From the NCBI GenBank assembly GCA_013298165.1, contig JAAFJU010000017.1:1-54951 (forward strand): a stretch of DNA of 54,951 nt, in the 5' to 3' direction. The DNA comes from Synechococcales cyanobacterium bin31.maxbin.ball.101 (GTDB lineage Bacteria > Cyanobacteriota > Cyanobacteriia > Leptolyngbyales > Leptolyngbyaceae). Positions 15,429-23,487 of this stretch are shown in pieces; within the stretch, counting starts at the first letter, position 1, and each line of letters starts with the position of its first letter. Both the position numbers and the translations under genes were made by a program. The notes under the pieces were generated by a model. It was given only the letters and a program-made list of their open reading frames with translations. It was not told the origin of the DNA and ran no database searches.

Positions 15429-18338
15429 ATGACGATTCAACACCGCCTTCGCAGTCTTGTATTGAGTTCAGCGACGATCGCCTCTACCCTTGCTATCAGC
15501 GGCATGGCGATCGCTCAAGCTCCTGTCGAAACTCGCAAACCTGTCGAAGTTCCTGCCGTGAGTCGTCTACTTCCTGACAGTATCGTTGGACTGTTCCTGA
15601 TCAATCCCGAACCCACACTCTGGCAAGATCTCACCAAATTCAAAACCTTCCCCCGCGATTTCACCACGCCCGGTTGGATGTTTTCTACGTTGGCTCCTGG
15701 GGTGAGTTACCACGGGGATATTGCCCCTTGGATCGGTGGACCCGTGGGCACTGTGTTGATGTTTAATGCCGACCAAACTGATAATATCTACGCCACGATC
15801 GCCCCCGTCCGTGATGTCAGTCAAATGCCTCGGTTCTTCGATCGGGTCAAACGCAGTCGCTTTGGTAAGCTCCCTACGACAAAGCTCTACAACGGCACCA
15901 GCATTCTGTTTTGGGAACCTGAAAAAGTACTTGATTATTCTGCTGAATTTGAATTAGAAGAATCTGAAGAAGTAACCCAAATAACATCAGAAACTGATCC
16001 AAATGAACAGAACGCAGGTCAAGCTGCAAAGAAAACAGGTGCAGCCGCAGGGAAAGCAGGTCAAGCTGTAAGAGGTTCTGCTACAAAAGCTGAAGCGGCA
16101 ACTAGAGAAGCGGCAGATAGAGAAATGGCGAATAGAAAACCTTTGCCATTGCCCCCACTGGAAGCAAAACCCACGCCAAAACCTAAAAAAACGATCGAAG
16201 TGGGTGGGTTTGCTGCGGCCTATCTCAAAAGTGGATTTGTTGTCACCTCAGAAAGCCTCTCCGCTGTTCAGCAATTGATTGATGCCGAAGCAGGCAATGC
16301 GAGTCGTCTAGCGGATGTCCCTGGGTTTCAACGGATGCTGCAAGACGATCGCTACCCCAAATCTCTCATCTCCGGCTACGCCAACCTCGCCAACCTCTAC
16401 AAAAGCAGCCGAATCAATACCCCAAAAGAATTTGGTGCGCTTAACGACTTTCCCCTATTCCAAGGCCAATCTCCTGAACAACTTGCCCAATTGATCAATC
16501 AAGGGTCTGATGGCATTGACGGCTTTGTTTGGGCACCGCCTGAAGGCATTCAAGCACAAGTGGGCGTTCATTTTAAAAGGCCGATCGCCCCAGTCTTCAT
16601 GGCCTTCGTTAACAGCCCCAATACCCTCATTTCCCGCGTCCCTGCCGTTAACTACGGCATGAGCGGCAGCACCAACCTAGCATCCTTCTGGCGTGCCTTC
16701 ACCACCGCCATGGAGAGTAACAAAACCACTAAAAATGGATTGAAAGGCTTCCGTGATTTTAGTCAAGGCACCTTTGGTATCGACGATCGGGACATCTTCC
16801 CTTGGATGGACAAAGAATACATTGGGTTTGCATTCCCCTCGCAAGGAAGTCCTTTAAAACTGATTGAACCCAAACTCGCGATCGGCTTTGGCGGCTTTTT
16901 CCAAACCAGCGATCGACCCGCCGCCACCACTGCCTTGAAAAAAGTTGAAACCGCGCTCACAAAACTAACGAACGGTGAAATCAAAGTCGTCACCCGCAAA
17001 ATCGGCGATCAAAGTCTGACCAGTTGGGAATTTTCCGATCCGGGTGACGTACAAAAATCCGTAAAATCTCCTAAAGGCAAACCCGTAAAATCCAATCCCA
17101 GTAAACCCACTAGCATCTTTGCATACCAATGGACTAGCGACGATACCCTGGCCATTCTCAGTGGTGCAGACACCGCCAAAAACCTGCTTCCCAAACCCTG
17201 GCAACCCTTGGATCAAGCCATTCATTTCAAAGACGCGATCGCCCCACTGCCCAAAGAAAACATGGGTTATTTCTATTTCAATCCCCCCGTCGCGCTGGCC
17301 CTTGCCAATCAGTTTGGTCTGACCAAACTCTTGCAACCTACCGACACTCAAAACGATCCTGAATTGGATCTAGGCAATGCCATCAATAGTATTTTCAGCA
17401 TCGCAGGCACCAGCGCACTCCAACCCAAACAACTCACCTCTGAAGGCTACGCAAAACTAGCAACGCGCCCCATTCCCAAACTCACGGCCCAGCAATTGAT
17501 CGATCGCGCCAAACTCAAAGAAGATACCGACCCCGACTGGGCGATCGCCAACTACAGTCGAGCCTTGAGTCTGGACGAAAACAACGCCGATGCCTTCTAC
17601 GGTCGTGCCACCGCGCAATTCCAAAACAACAATCCACTCGGTGCCATTGCCGACTACGATCGCACCCTTCAACTCGAACCCAAAAAAGTCCAAGCCTACC
17701 TCGATCGGGCCAAATCTAAAAACCAAACCTATGACTATCTCGGTGCCCTTTCTGATGCTAGTCAAGCGCTTGGATTAACCCAAGAGAAAGTCTTGAAATC
17801 GGATGCTTACTATTTGCGATCGGTTTCGCAATTCAATCAAAGCAATTACAGCAATGCCCTCGAAGATTTAGCTCAAGCGACCAATGCCTCGACTGACGCA
17901 AATCCAAATCGCAATGATTCACTCAATTTGAAATGTTTTATCGAAGCGCGTGCGACCAAGCCCGAAGCGTTAAAAACCTGCAATGAAGCGGCAGATGTGC
18001 AAGCTCTATTTGATGGCGATCCAGGTTTGACAAGGGCTGAAGCGATCGATCCACGGCTTCCAATGCCCGATCGTATGTTTCCCGCAGAACTCAGTGCCCA
18101 CCTCTGTCTAGCCCGCGCCCAAGCCAAGGAACCCAAAGCCTTCCAAGACTGTGGCAAAGCCCTCACCCGCGATCCTGAGAACCCGATCGTCCATGAAGTG
18201 CAAGGTCTCGCTCGAATTGCCTCGGGCGATCGTAAAGGCGCTATCTTCTCCCTTGAAAAAGCCCTAAAACTCTATACTCAACTCGGCGATCGCACCGCCG
18301 TCGATCGTGTCCAAACCAAACTCACTGAAATCAAATAG
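15429..18338 (+). CDS. Exported DUF3352-TPR protein
   Basis: A 969-residue protein with a signal peptide (LVLSSATIASTLAISGMAIA, cleavage after AIA near residue 29). The exported N-terminal two thirds match DUF3352, a cyanobacterial periplasmic domain of unknown role (RLLPDSIVGLFLINPEPTLW at the start). An Ala/Lys/Glu-rich coiled linker (AAKKTGAAAGKAGQAVRG) sits near residues 195-240 and looks disordered. From about residue 680 TPRs follow (NADAFYGRATAQFQNNNPLG), with a second pair near the end. The second ATG-linked leader is the start because it begins the signal peptide. It is probably a periplasmic scaffold and shows no enzymatic motif. Confidence 0.8.
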   Translation: MTIQHRLRSLVLSSATIASTLAISGMAIAQAPVETRKPVEVPAVSRLLPDSIVGLFLINPEPTLWQDLTKFKTFPRDFTTPGWMFSTLAPGVSYHGDIAPWIGGPVGTVLMFNADQTDNIYATIAPVRDVSQMPRFFDRVKRSRFGKLPTTKLYNGTSILFWEPEKVLDYSAEFELEESEEVTQITSETDPNEQNAGQAAKKTGAAAGKAGQAVRGSATKAEAATREAADREMANRKPLPLPPLEAKPTPKPKKTIEVGGFAAAYLKSGFVVTSESLSAVQQLIDAEAGNASRLADVPGFQRMLQDDRYPKSLISGYANLANLYKSSRINTPKEFGALNDFPLFQGQSPEQLAQLINQGSDGIDGFVWAPPEGIQAQVGVHFKRPIAPVFMAFVNSPNTLISRVPAVNYGMSGSTNLASFWRAFTTAMESNKTTKNGLKGFRDFSQGTFGIDDRDIFPWMDKEYIGFAFPSQGSPLKLIEPKLAIGFGGFFQTSDRPAATTALKKVETALTKLTNGEIKVVTRKIGDQSLTSWEFSDPGDVQKSVKSPKGKPVKSNPSKPTSIFAYQWTSDDTLAILSGADTAKNLLPKPWQPLDQAIHFKDAIAPLPKENMGYFYFNPPVALALANQFGLTKLLQPTDTQNDPELDLGNAINSIFSIAGTSALQPKQLTSEGYAKLATRPIPKLTAQQLIDRAKLKEDTDPDWAIANYSRALSLDENNADAFYGRATAQFQNNNPLGAIADYDRTLQLEPKKVQAYLDRAKSKNQTYDYLGALSDASQALGLTQEKVLKSDAYYLRSVSQFNQSNYSNALEDLAQATNASTDANPNRNDSLNLKCFIEARATKPEALKTCNEAADVQALFDGDPGLTRAEAIDPRLPMPDRMFPAELSAHLCLARAQAKEPKAFQDCGKALTRDPENPIVHEVQGLARIASGDRKGAIFSLEKALKLYTQLGDRTAVDRVQTKLTEIK

Positions 18339-18429
18339 TAGAGGCTGGCGTTCTTCGCCGATGAAGAAGCGTGGCCCGCAGTCTTCGCTATACTGAAACA
18401 AGTATCGCTCCATTGTTGAGGGCTATTTT

Positions 18430-18789
18430 ATGACCATCACGATTGCCACTCCACCCACCTCAACCTTACAAATCCTTCTGGAAGCGTTGTCGGATGGGAC
18501 GTTTATGGCTTGGGCTGTGGCGTTGCCGGACTGTCGCGTGGTGGCTGACTCGCGGGAAGGGGCGATCGAAGCTTTGGAGCGACGGTTGGAAGAGCGAATG
18601 GTCTCGATCGATGTTCTTGAGATTGAAATTCCAATCACACCTGCGAAACAGCCTCTCTGGAAATTTTCGGGTATTTTGAAAGATGATCCTATGTTTGCAG
18701 AATGGCACGATCGATTCTGGGCAGAAAAACAACGGATTGACGATGATGAAGAGATTTTGACGATCGAAGAAATGCTGAAGATGAGCTAA
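18430..18789 (+). CDS. HicB-like protein, solitary
   Basis: A 119-residue protein. Residues 10-65 resemble the HicB partial RNase H fold (GTFMAWAVALPDCRVVADSR, then AIEALERRLEERM), the antitoxin part of HicAB. The C-terminal half is acidic and helical (KDDPMFAEWHDRFWAEKQR). No HicA toxin is adjacent, so it may be an orphan antitoxin or serve a partner elsewhere. It is followed by a dispersed AT-rich repeat. Confidence 0.6.
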   Translation: MTITIATPPTSTLQILLEALSDGTFMAWAVALPDCRVVADSREGAIEALERRLEERMVSIDVLEIEIPITPAKQPLWKFSGILKDDPMFAEWHDRFWAEKQRIDDDEEILTIEEMLKMS

Positions 18790-18791
18790 AT

Positions 18792-18846
18792 TCCGATCGT
18801 CCTCTTCATTCTCTCAATTCAACATTCCTCATTCTCAATTCCTCCA
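18792..18846. repeat. Dispersed CAATTC/CTCATTC intergenic repeat, copy 1
   Basis: About 50 bases built from tandem blocks of ATTCTCAATTC and ATTCCTCATT. A close copy is at 19991-20060, and a shorter inverted version is at 13058-13090. These lie just after stop codons and look like a dispersed non-coding element. Confidence 0.65.
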
Positions 18847-18856
18847 TTGGATGTTA

Positions 18857-19141
18857 CTATGAGGCTACTTTTTTCGCGAGATAATGTTCATCAAGGGCAC
18901 GGCGGAGCATCATGTTAATAACGGCTTGACGACTGATATTGAGTTCTTCTGCCATTTTGTCGAGTTCATTGAGCATGGGGTTCGGAAGACTGATGGGATG
19001 TGTGGAATGGGCTGACGTTCTGCGGGTCGTCATCACAAGCGGTACACCCACTCGCGTAGTGGTCGCATCAAAGTAGCGATCGATCACCTCTTCTCCCGCT
19101 GCGATTTTCTGTTCGAGTTCTTCAGTTGAGATATTGCTCAT
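18857..19141 (-). CDS. BrnA/CopG-type antitoxin
   Basis: A 94-residue protein. The N-terminal half (MSNISTEELEQKIAAGEEVI) is an acidic toxin-binding region. The C-terminal half (NPMLNELDKMAEELNISRQA, then VINMMLRRALDEHY) is a ribbon-helix-helix DNA-binding domain. It overlaps the end of the upstream toxin gene by 20 bases, so the pair is translationally coupled with the toxin gene first, as in BrnT-BrnA operons. It should repress its own operon. Confidence 0.75.
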   Translation of the reverse strand: MSNISTEELEQKIAAGEEVIDRYFDATTTRVGVPLVMTTRRTSAHSTHPISLPNPMLNELDKMAEELNISRQAVINMMLRRALDEHYLAKKVAS

Positions 19142-19397
19142 AGATTTCTCGCTCCCGCTTTGTGCTGTTCCAATAGGTGATTAACCAAACGTATTCCCCA
19201 TCTGTATCATAACGAATTTCGTAGATGATGGACAGAAGCGTTTTTTCGAGATAACCGATCGCAATGAATTGTTCTGGCTCATCTCGTTTAATCTGTTCAA
19301 CGTATTCTCCTGCCAAGACAGCGGAGATTTCTCCAAGAGAATAGCCTCTGGTTTCCTGAAGCAGTTGACTTTTATCATCATCCCAGTCAAATCGCAT
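19122..19397 (-). CDS. BrnT-like RNase toxin
   Basis: A 91-residue protein starting at MRFDWDDDKSQLLQETRGYS, the normal start of BrnT-like toxins (RelE-related ribonucleases that block translation). The strands AIGYLEKTLLSIIYEIRYD and VWLITYWNSTKREREIY match the family in order, including the terminal R-E-R-E-x-Y. Upstream codons in frame are unlike the family, and 19411-19434 within them copies part of a NACHT-tail remnant at 20074-20097, so the upstream region is not coding. Confidence 0.75.
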   Translation of the reverse strand: MRFDWDDDKSQLLQETRGYSLGEISAVLAGEYVEQIKRDEPEQFIAIGYLEKTLLSIIYEIRYDTDGEYVWLITYWNSTKREREIYEQYLN

Positions 19398-19410
19398 TAT
19401 TTGGGTAATT

Positions 19411-19434
19411 GTCTCTTCGATCGACTCTCGATCG
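19411..19434. repeat. 24-base echo of the NACHT-tail remnant
   Basis: These 24 bases are identical to 20074-20097. In both places the minus strand can read ESIEET, part of the remnant's C-terminal motif. It may be a small fragment of another decayed copy, or simply an overrepresented CGATCGA-rich string. Confidence 0.45.
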
Positions 19435-19506
19435 GTTCTTGGGTTTATAATCAGAATAAAGTGATGAGCATAGGGAGATGGATGGACGATGAGGAGTTTT
19501 TGAGGG

Positions 19507-19815
19507 ATGAATTTTGAGGATATTGTTGAAGCCATTCAACTTGGGCGAGTTCTTCCCTCGCGTCATAGTCGCAAGGAAGCCGCAGATGATGATTTGGTTT
19601 TGGGTGAGATCTATGAGTCGGTCCTTGAGGGGGAACTGATTGAAGAATATCCCGATGCGTATTTGATGCCTGCGGGGTTAGTTTTAGGATTTAATACCGT
19701 AGGTGATCCAATTCACTCAGTCTGGGGTTACGATCAAGTGAGTCAGACTGCTCGACTGATTACGGTTTATCGTCCGAGTCCCGATCGTTGGATTAATTGG
19801 AGGCAAAGAAGATGA
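19507..19815 (+). CDS. DUF4258 protein, toxin-like
   Basis: A 102-residue protein with the DUF4258 pattern: RHSRKEAADDDLVLGEIYES, then LEGELIEEYPDAYLMPAGLV and a C-terminal VYRPSPDRWINWRQRR. DUF4258 is related to RelE-like RNase folds, and its members are often predicted toxins. The stop overlaps the start of the next gene (ATGA), which is typical of toxin-antitoxin pairs. The gene is divergent from brnT. Confidence 0.7.
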   Translation: MNFEDIVEAIQLGRVLPSRHSRKEAADDDLVLGEIYESVLEGELIEEYPDAYLMPAGLVLGFNTVGDPIHSVWGYDQVSQTARLITVYRPSPDRWINWRQRR

Positions 19816-19988
19816 TGGTAGAAAAGTTGGAAGCTTGGGCACAGGCACAAATTGACAATACCGCAGAGCCGGAAGTTCGCCCTGATATTGGGATTTCGGT
19901 GTTGCAGATGGTGGATGAATTGGAGCGATTGCAGGAATACATTAAGACGCTGGAGCTTCGATTAGAAGGTTTGGCCGTTCCTCGTTAA
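19812..19988 (+). CDS. Small coiled-coil partner of the DUF4258 gene
   Basis: A 58-residue protein starting at the ATG at 19812 with GGAGG at 19799-19803 as ribosome binding site. It is a likely helical, acidic protein (MVDELERLQEYIKTLELRLE), possibly the antitoxin of the DUF4258 toxin. The more common DUF4258 partner has a zinc-binding YgiT part, which is absent here. I cannot assign a family. Confidence 0.6.
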   Translation: MMVEKLEAWAQAQIDNTAEPEVRPDIGISVLQMVDELERLQEYIKTLELRLEGLAVPR

Positions 19989-19990
19989 GA

Positions 19991-20060
19991 CTCGATCGTC
20001 CTCCTCATTCTCTCAATTCAATATTCCTCATTCTTAATTCCTCATTCTTAATTCCTCAAT
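19991..20060. repeat. Dispersed CAATTC/CTCATTC intergenic repeat, copy 2
   Basis: Same element as at 18792-18846, with an extra block of ATTCTTAATTCCTC. It ends at the beginning of a NACHT-tail remnant. Confidence 0.65.
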
Positions 20061-20262
20061 AGGAAGCAGCAGCGTCTCTTCGATCGACTCTCGATCGTGA
20101 CGGCTGACGAGTGCGATCGCTGTTGAGAAGTTGGACAAGGAGGAGATTTGCATCGTAGTATTGCTGGAGTTGTGATTTTTGGTCATCTGTAAACTGCCAA
20201 TCGTGACCGATATTACGATCGGTAATTACTGTTTTGTGATGGGTGAGCCAATGAATTATCAA
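20041..20262 (-). pseudogene. Frameshifted C-terminal fragment of a NACHT-type protein
   Basis: The minus strand reads RNIGHDWQFTDDQKSQLQQY and DANLLLVQLLNSDRTRQ in one frame. After a shift near 20080-20095 it reads ESIEETLLLPIEELRI in another. This is the conserved tail of many cyanobacterial NACHT proteins (NIGHDWQFS...LLVDCL...EETLLLPI). The NACHT body is missing. A second, less damaged fragment lies at 49032-49250. Confidence 0.65.
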
Positions 20263-20299
20263 ATGCTCTCAGCACATTGATCTTTATCGGAGTTGATTA

Positions 20300-21253
20300 A
20301 TGCCGAAGAAAAAGAGTTTAGATGCTCGTCTTTACGATGCTCTAATAAATCAAAAAATAGAAGAAATCAGGGAATGTGTAGAGGATGGATTTGACCTCAA
20401 TCAGGTGGTTCCCAAACTAAATCTCACTTCTTTTGAGTTTGCGACTCAGTTAGGATTTCGCCCTATTCTTAGACTACTGATTGATTTGGGTTTTCAACCT
20501 AGTTTTCAAGAGACAAATTTAGCTTTGATGTTCTCAGCATCATTCGGAGATCCAGATCTTACTCAGATCTTTCTCAACTTAGGCGGCGATGTAAATTACT
20601 CTCTCTTGGAGTACACCCTGCTGATTGCCACAATAGATAGGTCGTTCAACCCGTACGATCTACAAGTTTCAAAAATACTGATTGAATCAGGAGCCGATCT
20701 TGAAATACAGGGTAAATATTCCAATACTGCACTGACAACAGCAATTTTTAACAAAAAGAAGAAAATTATTAATCTGCTTTTAGAAAAAGGAGCTTCAGAA
20801 GAACAGTCTAATAGTGCTTATCTTCTGCAAGAATCCAAGAGTACAAATTGCAATTTAAAGAAAATAAATAAATTGTTAGAAAAGGGAGCAAATATTGATT
20901 TTCAAAATACCGAAGGTTATTCACCCATTCATTTGGCTTCAGGTTTTGGATCTAATAGTTTAGTTCAGTTGCTGATTAGTGCGAATGCAAATTTGAATAT
21001 TCGATCAGAAAATGGTTTCATACCCATTATGACTGCTATTCAGCGCAAAAATTTAGATATTATTAAAATGCTGCTTGTTTCAGGTGCAGATACTAATTGT
21101 ATCCTTAACGAATATCAGCACAATATAGTCGATTACGCTTATGATACATTAATTGACTCTGAAGTTAAGTATCAAATTTTACGAGTACTTAAAGAATGTC
21201 AGGCTCCAGCCCCATCATTGCCAAAATATAAAAAAATGTGGCTAAAGGTGTAA
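20300..21253 (+). CDS. Ankyrin-repeat protein
   Basis: A 317-residue soluble protein made of about eight ankyrin repeats: KILIESGADLEIQGKYSNTA, LLEKGANIDFQNTEGYSPIH and KMLLVSGADTNCILNEYQHN show the GADxNxxxxxGxTPLH pattern. There is no signal peptide or catalytic domain. The gene is AT-rich (many Ile and Asn codons of A/T type) compared with neighbouring core genes, which suggests recent acquisition. GGAG precedes the ATG. Ankyrin proteins bind partner proteins; the partner is not evident. Confidence 0.85.
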   Translation: MPKKKSLDARLYDALINQKIEEIRECVEDGFDLNQVVPKLNLTSFEFATQLGFRPILRLLIDLGFQPSFQETNLALMFSASFGDPDLTQIFLNLGGDVNYSLLEYTLLIATIDRSFNPYDLQVSKILIESGADLEIQGKYSNTALTTAIFNKKKKIINLLLEKGASEEQSNSAYLLQESKSTNCNLKKINKLLEKGANIDFQNTEGYSPIHLASGFGSNSLVQLLISANANLNIRSENGFIPIMTAIQRKNLDIIKMLLVSGADTNCILNEYQHNIVDYAYDTLIDSEVKYQILRVLKECQAPAPSLPKYKKMWLKV

Positions 21254-21501
21254 TTTTTGTTTAACGTAAAGCGAAAGATGATCTGATTCGATCGCAGAAA
21301 CCGCCGTCATCACGATCGCCCTCAGCCTCGATCCCACTGGAACCGCACCCACCCTGCTCAAACTCTGCTTTCAACTCCTCAAAGTCCTCCGCCACCACCA
21401 CCGCCAATAACCAATCGCACCAGGGGAGACGGTTGCAACCCGATCGTCTCCCAATCTAATCCAAATACCGATGGTCTCCGACCGATCGAAGGTCATCGCA
21501 C
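21254..21501. other. Gap with a possible short coding remnant and small repeat
   Basis: After the ankyrin stop, the plus strand has an open stretch of about 40 codons without a start (SIAETAVITIALSLDPTGTA ... PTLLKLCFQLL). It looks like a gene fragment I cannot identify. Near its end, 21473-21500 (GGTCTCCGACC...GGTCATCGC) repeats 2494-2520. Confidence 0.4.
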
Positions 21502-22113
21502 CTACACAACTGACTGCTCTAAAACAATCTGTCCCAAAGCCTTGAGAACTTGAGCAACAGCCCCTAACTCATGCTTTCGAGGGAACAGCGAAAACGATCG
21601 GGACGCATCATACTCACCTGTCACTCCTAATTTTAAAAAGACAAACTCGTCGCCATTCGTGACCATGCCATAGTTCGGATGCTGGCGATCGGGGTTTGCC
21701 GCCATGTACGCCAGGATTTGGGGGAAGGCGGCAGGGATGGAAATACTCGTTCGTTTAGATTCGACCGTTAAAATCCAAAGACGTTTTTGCAGCACCAAAA
21801 CATCGATAAATCCTCGAATCGTTTCGATCGGATCTTCTAACTCAAGCGAAATGCCATAGGGAGACTTAACGTGAAATGGCGGATCTATGAACCCCAAGAG
21901 TTCGAGGAGCGGCGATGTGACCACCAAATTAATCGTACTTTCGAGGAGTAGCCCCTCAACTCGCTGATAGTCATAGCGTTGCTTGAGGCGATCGATCGAT
22001 TGCTGCTCTTGAGAATTAAGCAACGGCAAATGGTCCGTCCACTCCCAAAAGAAATCATTGTTTTGGGTTTGCGAAATGCCAAGACGCTGTTGCAGGTCAC
22101 TGAGATGATACAT
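21502..22113 (-). CDS. PD-(D/E)XK-like protein, HsdR N-terminal type
   Basis: A 203-residue protein starting at MYHLSDLQQRLGISQTQNND with GGAGG eight bases upstream; an in-frame start 24 bases out is worse. GFIDVLVLQKRLWILTVESK fits the D...ExK core of a nuclease fold like the N-terminal domain of type I restriction HsdR. The helix QILAYMAANPDRQ and YGMVTNGDEFVFLKLG follow, as in cyanobacterial stand-alone relatives. No methylase or specificity gene is nearby. It lies 41 bases after a related gene on the same strand. Confidence 0.7.
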   Translation of the reverse strand: MYHLSDLQQRLGISQTQNNDFFWEWTDHLPLLNSQEQQSIDRLKQRYDYQRVEGLLLESTINLVVTSPLLELLGFIDPPFHVKSPYGISLELEDPIETIRGFIDVLVLQKRLWILTVESKRTSISIPAAFPQILAYMAANPDRQHPNYGMVTNGDEFVFLKLGVTGEYDASRSFSLFPRKHELGAVAQVLKALGQIVLEQSVV

Positions 22114-22154
22114 AATTTGAACCTCCCAGAATGACAATGACCCTACTTCTCAAG

Positions 22155-22763
22155 CTACGATCGAAGGCCATCGCACATCCTCAAAACCTGATTCAATGCC
22201 CCCAACAAAACCGACATTTCATGCTCACCATACATCGTCGTCTCATAGACCTGCCCGATCGTCGCCCAGCGATAAAACTTCCACCCCGCCCCATTCGTCA
22301 CAATCCCAAACACCTCCACCTCCCGCCCCGCATCGCGATTATTCAGCCAACAAGCCTTCATCTCCACCAAACACTGCGCCAACCCCTTCTCAAAATCATC
22401 CTTCTTCGCCTCCACCGCACACAAATACGGCGACGCCAAATAGTCGCGATCGGGCGTAATCAAATAGTCCGCCTCCCCCACCAACCCCTCTGCCCCCAAA
22501 GGTGCCCCCTTCCAAGCCTTGAGCTGTTCAAACCCAAACAACGCCTCCGCCAAAATCGCATCAATAATCAACTCCCGCCCCCGCTCATTGCGCCGAGTAT
22601 CAAACCGCTTCAACCGCTGCAACACCGCCTGAAACACCTCACTCCCCTCCACGATCGTCGGCTCCAGTTGCCACTCCAGCAGCTTCTCCACCTGCACCTC
22701 AACAAATGCCTCATCCAACGAGAACCCTGAGAAATTGCGCCGCTTCGATTTTTGACTTGTCAT
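22155..22763 (-). CDS. PD-(D/E)XK-like protein
   Basis: A 202-residue protein. EADYLITP, then YLCAVEAKKDDFEKGLAQCL and FGIVTNGAGWKFYRW give a D...E-x-K core and the QC motif shared with the protein at 49229-49831. This is a cyanobacterial family of stand-alone nuclease-like proteins, often encoded in pairs. The two genes here (this and the next downstream) are of the same fold type and probably co-transcribed. DNA cleavage is unproven. Confidence 0.7.
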   Translation of the reverse strand: MTSQKSKRRNFSGFSLDEAFVEVQVEKLLEWQLEPTIVEGSEVFQAVLQRLKRFDTRRNERGRELIIDAILAEALFGFEQLKAWKGAPLGAEGLVGEADYLITPDRDYLASPYLCAVEAKKDDFEKGLAQCLVEMKACWLNNRDAGREVEVFGIVTNGAGWKFYRWATIGQVYETTMYGEHEMSVLLGALNQVLRMCDGLRS

Positions 22764-22944
22764 CTTATCCCCTGAGTTCTTGATCCGTTTGAACAGCGAT
22801 TGTCTTTCGTTGATTATATAGAACGATCGGGGACTGGCGTTTTCAACCCAAAGTCCTTTTGAATCCGTATCAATATTTAATGCCTCACCGCCAACCTAAA
22901 AGTTATGATTCGAGAGAACCTCGATCGTCCCTTCCAAAGTTGAT

Positions 22945-23487
22945 ATGTTGAACACGCTTCTTGCCGACATGCCACCTCCGCCTGGTCTCACTACAAAATT
23001 TGATTACTGCTTTAAAGTGGTTAATCTCGATCGTTATCCCGATCATCTCTTCTTTGCTCGACTCGGTTCACAAAACCCGAATCTCGACGTTTTCTACCGA
23101 CTCATTGAACCGAATACTTGCATCGATCCCGCTGGTTATCGTCCCATTATCACCATTACAGCCATCCCAAAAAATCAGATTCAGCCGAAGGATCTCAAAC
23201 AGCCTACTCCAGAATCAGAATACCCTGCCTTTACCACCCTCCAAAACAAAGCACTCCAAGCCAAGCTCATCAAAGGTGAACCCCAAATCAAACCGCCTCT
23301 AATGGTTCCGATCCTTGATGAAAATGGGAAAATGGAGGACGTAATTGAAATCCAAACCCTCACCCCCGATCGCCTCCAACTCACCGTCACCCGATCGACC
23401 CACACCCTAAACTGGATCATCTTCCCCATTCTCGGCGTCATTTTGTTGGGCTATCTCCTTTGGAAACGCCGTCGCCAACCCACATGA
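22945..23487 (+). CDS. Hypothetical protein with C-terminal membrane anchor
   Basis: A 180-residue protein. It starts abruptly with MLNTLLADMPPPPGLTTKFD, which resembles a mature protein after a signal peptide. The frame is closed by TGA just upstream (22906-22908), so no h-region can be added. One membrane helix near residues 153-171 (WIIFPILGVILLGYLLWKRR) ends in a basic tail. The middle (YPDHLFFARLGSQNPNLDVF) is probably extracytoplasmic. I do not recognise the family. Its stop overlaps the ATG of the next gene. Confidence 0.6.
   Translation: MLNTLLADMPPPPGLTTKFDYCFKVVNLDRYPDHLFFARLGSQNPNLDVFYRLIEPNTCIDPAGYRPIITITAIPKNQIQPKDLKQPTPESEYPAFTTLQNKALQAKLIKGEPQIKPPLMVPILDENGKMEDVIEIQTLTPDRLQLTVTRSTHTLNWIIFPILGVILLGYLLWKRRRQPT

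Noticed and set aside
19398-19535. N-terminal extension of the BrnT-like toxin
   Set aside because: It includes a copied 24-base string and does not fit BrnT starts.
22131-22730. Plus-strand frame of 199 codons, rich in Pro, Arg and His
   Set aside because: It is the shadow of the minus-strand PD-(D/E)XK gene.
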